Source: Fidelibacterota bacterium (GTDB taxonomy: Bacteria > Fidelibacterota > Marinisomatia > Marinisomatales > TCS55). From it: a stretch of 5,638 bases of DNA. The stretch lies in the NCBI GenBank assembly GCA_002713385.1, contig PAWC01000050.1, positions 1 to 5,638 of the forward strand, written 5' to 3'. Positions within the stretch are counted from its first letter, which is position 1, and each line of letters starts with the position of its first letter. Under the pieces are notes generated by a model. That model was not told the DNA's origin, searched no databases, and was given only the letters and a program-made list of their open reading frames with translations. A program made the position numbers and the translations under genes. This document shows positions 5,240 to 5,638 of this stretch, in pieces.

Positions 5240-5638
5240 AATACGGTCAGTCTGTTCGCTGGGTTCTGAGGGTAGGATCAGGGCCAGTACAAGGTAAAGC
5301 AGGATACCGATTCCGGCGCTCATAAATGTGCCAAACACCCAGAGGAAGCGTACAAAAGTACTGTCTACCTGGATGGATTCAGCAATTCCTCCGCAGACAC
5401 CTGCAATTTTGCTGTCAGCTTTGGACAGATGCAAGGGTAAGCCCGTACCTTTATTCATTATGGATGCTAGTTCTGATCGCTTGGTATAAAGTAAATACAC
5501 ACCAAAACCCAGAATCGCAATGGATAGAAACAAGTTTATACTGCTATCCCAAAAACGTCGCCAGATCATATTTAAGATATCGTTGTGCATAAAAAATAAA
5601 ATTAACCCAACAAAGATCAATAATGCTCCCCAGAGAAT
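5237..5638 (-). CDS. Inner-membrane protein, DUF5668/LiaF-like helices plus C-terminal PspC domain (5' partial)
   Basis: The frame is open through the right window edge; 133 residues are visible. A TTG at 5620 is a possible start but would cut into a hydrophobic helix (LWGALLIFVGLILFFMH), so the gene very probably begins outside the window. A second helix lies at visible residues ~35-52 (NLFLSIAILGFGVYLLYTKR); the 'WG-x-L-I-x-x-G-L-I' then 'LGFGVYLL' pair resembles the LiaI/LiaF-like DUF5668 hairpin. After a polar linker comes the PspC domain: SKADSKIAGVCGGIAES (visible 72-88) with the hallmark AGVCGGIAE, FVRFLWV, and a long hydrophobic helix GIGILLYLVLALILP. PspC is known as a membrane sensor in the phage-shock envelope-stress response of enterobacteria; in many other phyla such proteins are uncharacterised. 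No pspA, pspB or regulator gene is seen. It precedes rfaE1 with a TAATG junction. Confidence 0.85.
   Translation of the reverse strand: MLWGALLIFVGLILFFMHNDILNMIWRRFWDSSINLFLSIAILGFGVYLLYTKRSELASIMNKGTGLPLHLSKADSKIAGVCGGIAESIQVDSTFVRFLWVFGTFMSAGIGILLYLVLALILPSEPSEQTDRI

Overview
The window looks like a piece of a didermic, marine-type bacterium of moderate to low GC. The GWxTD-domain protein, the secreted many-bladed propeller with a Sec signal, the stand-alone heptose kinase and the DUF5668-PspC protein together suggest the Candidatus Marinimicrobia (SAR406)/Bacteroidota-Chlorobi neighbourhood. That assignment is inference from gene content; no taxonomic marker gene is present.

Layout. At the left edge, the last 38 codons of a plus-strand TPR-like gene end at 118. 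It converges on a long minus-strand gene series, and the two are separated by a perfect palindromic, probably bidirectional, terminator (189-222). All other genes lie on the minus strand and are read from right to left: DUF5668/PspC membrane protein (5638 to 5237, 5' end outside the window), D-glycero-beta-D-manno-heptose-7-phosphate kinase rfaE1 (5237-4269), secreted beta-propeller protein (4232-2592), secreted GWxTD-domain protein (2607-1333), and a RecB/Cas4-like PD-(D/E)XK nuclease with four putative Fe-S cysteines (1339-530). The series ends in the wreck of a nitrilase-superfamily amidohydrolase (533-224). Four of the five junctions overlap or touch (TAATG, a 16-nt or 4-nt overlap, and two GTGA junctions) and the fifth has a 36-nt gap, so the set reads as one operon whose promoter lies beyond the right edge.

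How the genes may work together. Several products belong to the cell envelope. RfaE1 makes an activated heptose precursor for LPS, the DUF5668/PspC protein is an inner-membrane protein, and the propeller and GWxTD proteins both carry Sec signal peptides and have adjacent, overlapping genes. The nuclease, probably a DNA-processing enzyme, does not fit that theme and may simply share the transcript.

The clearest non-obvious feature is the stretch 224-533, which has no intact gene. Read on the minus strand it holds the N-terminal ~35 residues and a ~60-residue C-terminal part of a carbon-nitrogen hydrolase. The centre with the catalytic Glu-Lys-Cys triad is deleted, one extra base breaks the frame, a TAG interrupts it and the C-terminus is cut short. 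I found no CRISPR array, tRNA, rRNA, insertion sequence or phage gene, and no convincing sign of a wholly new system.
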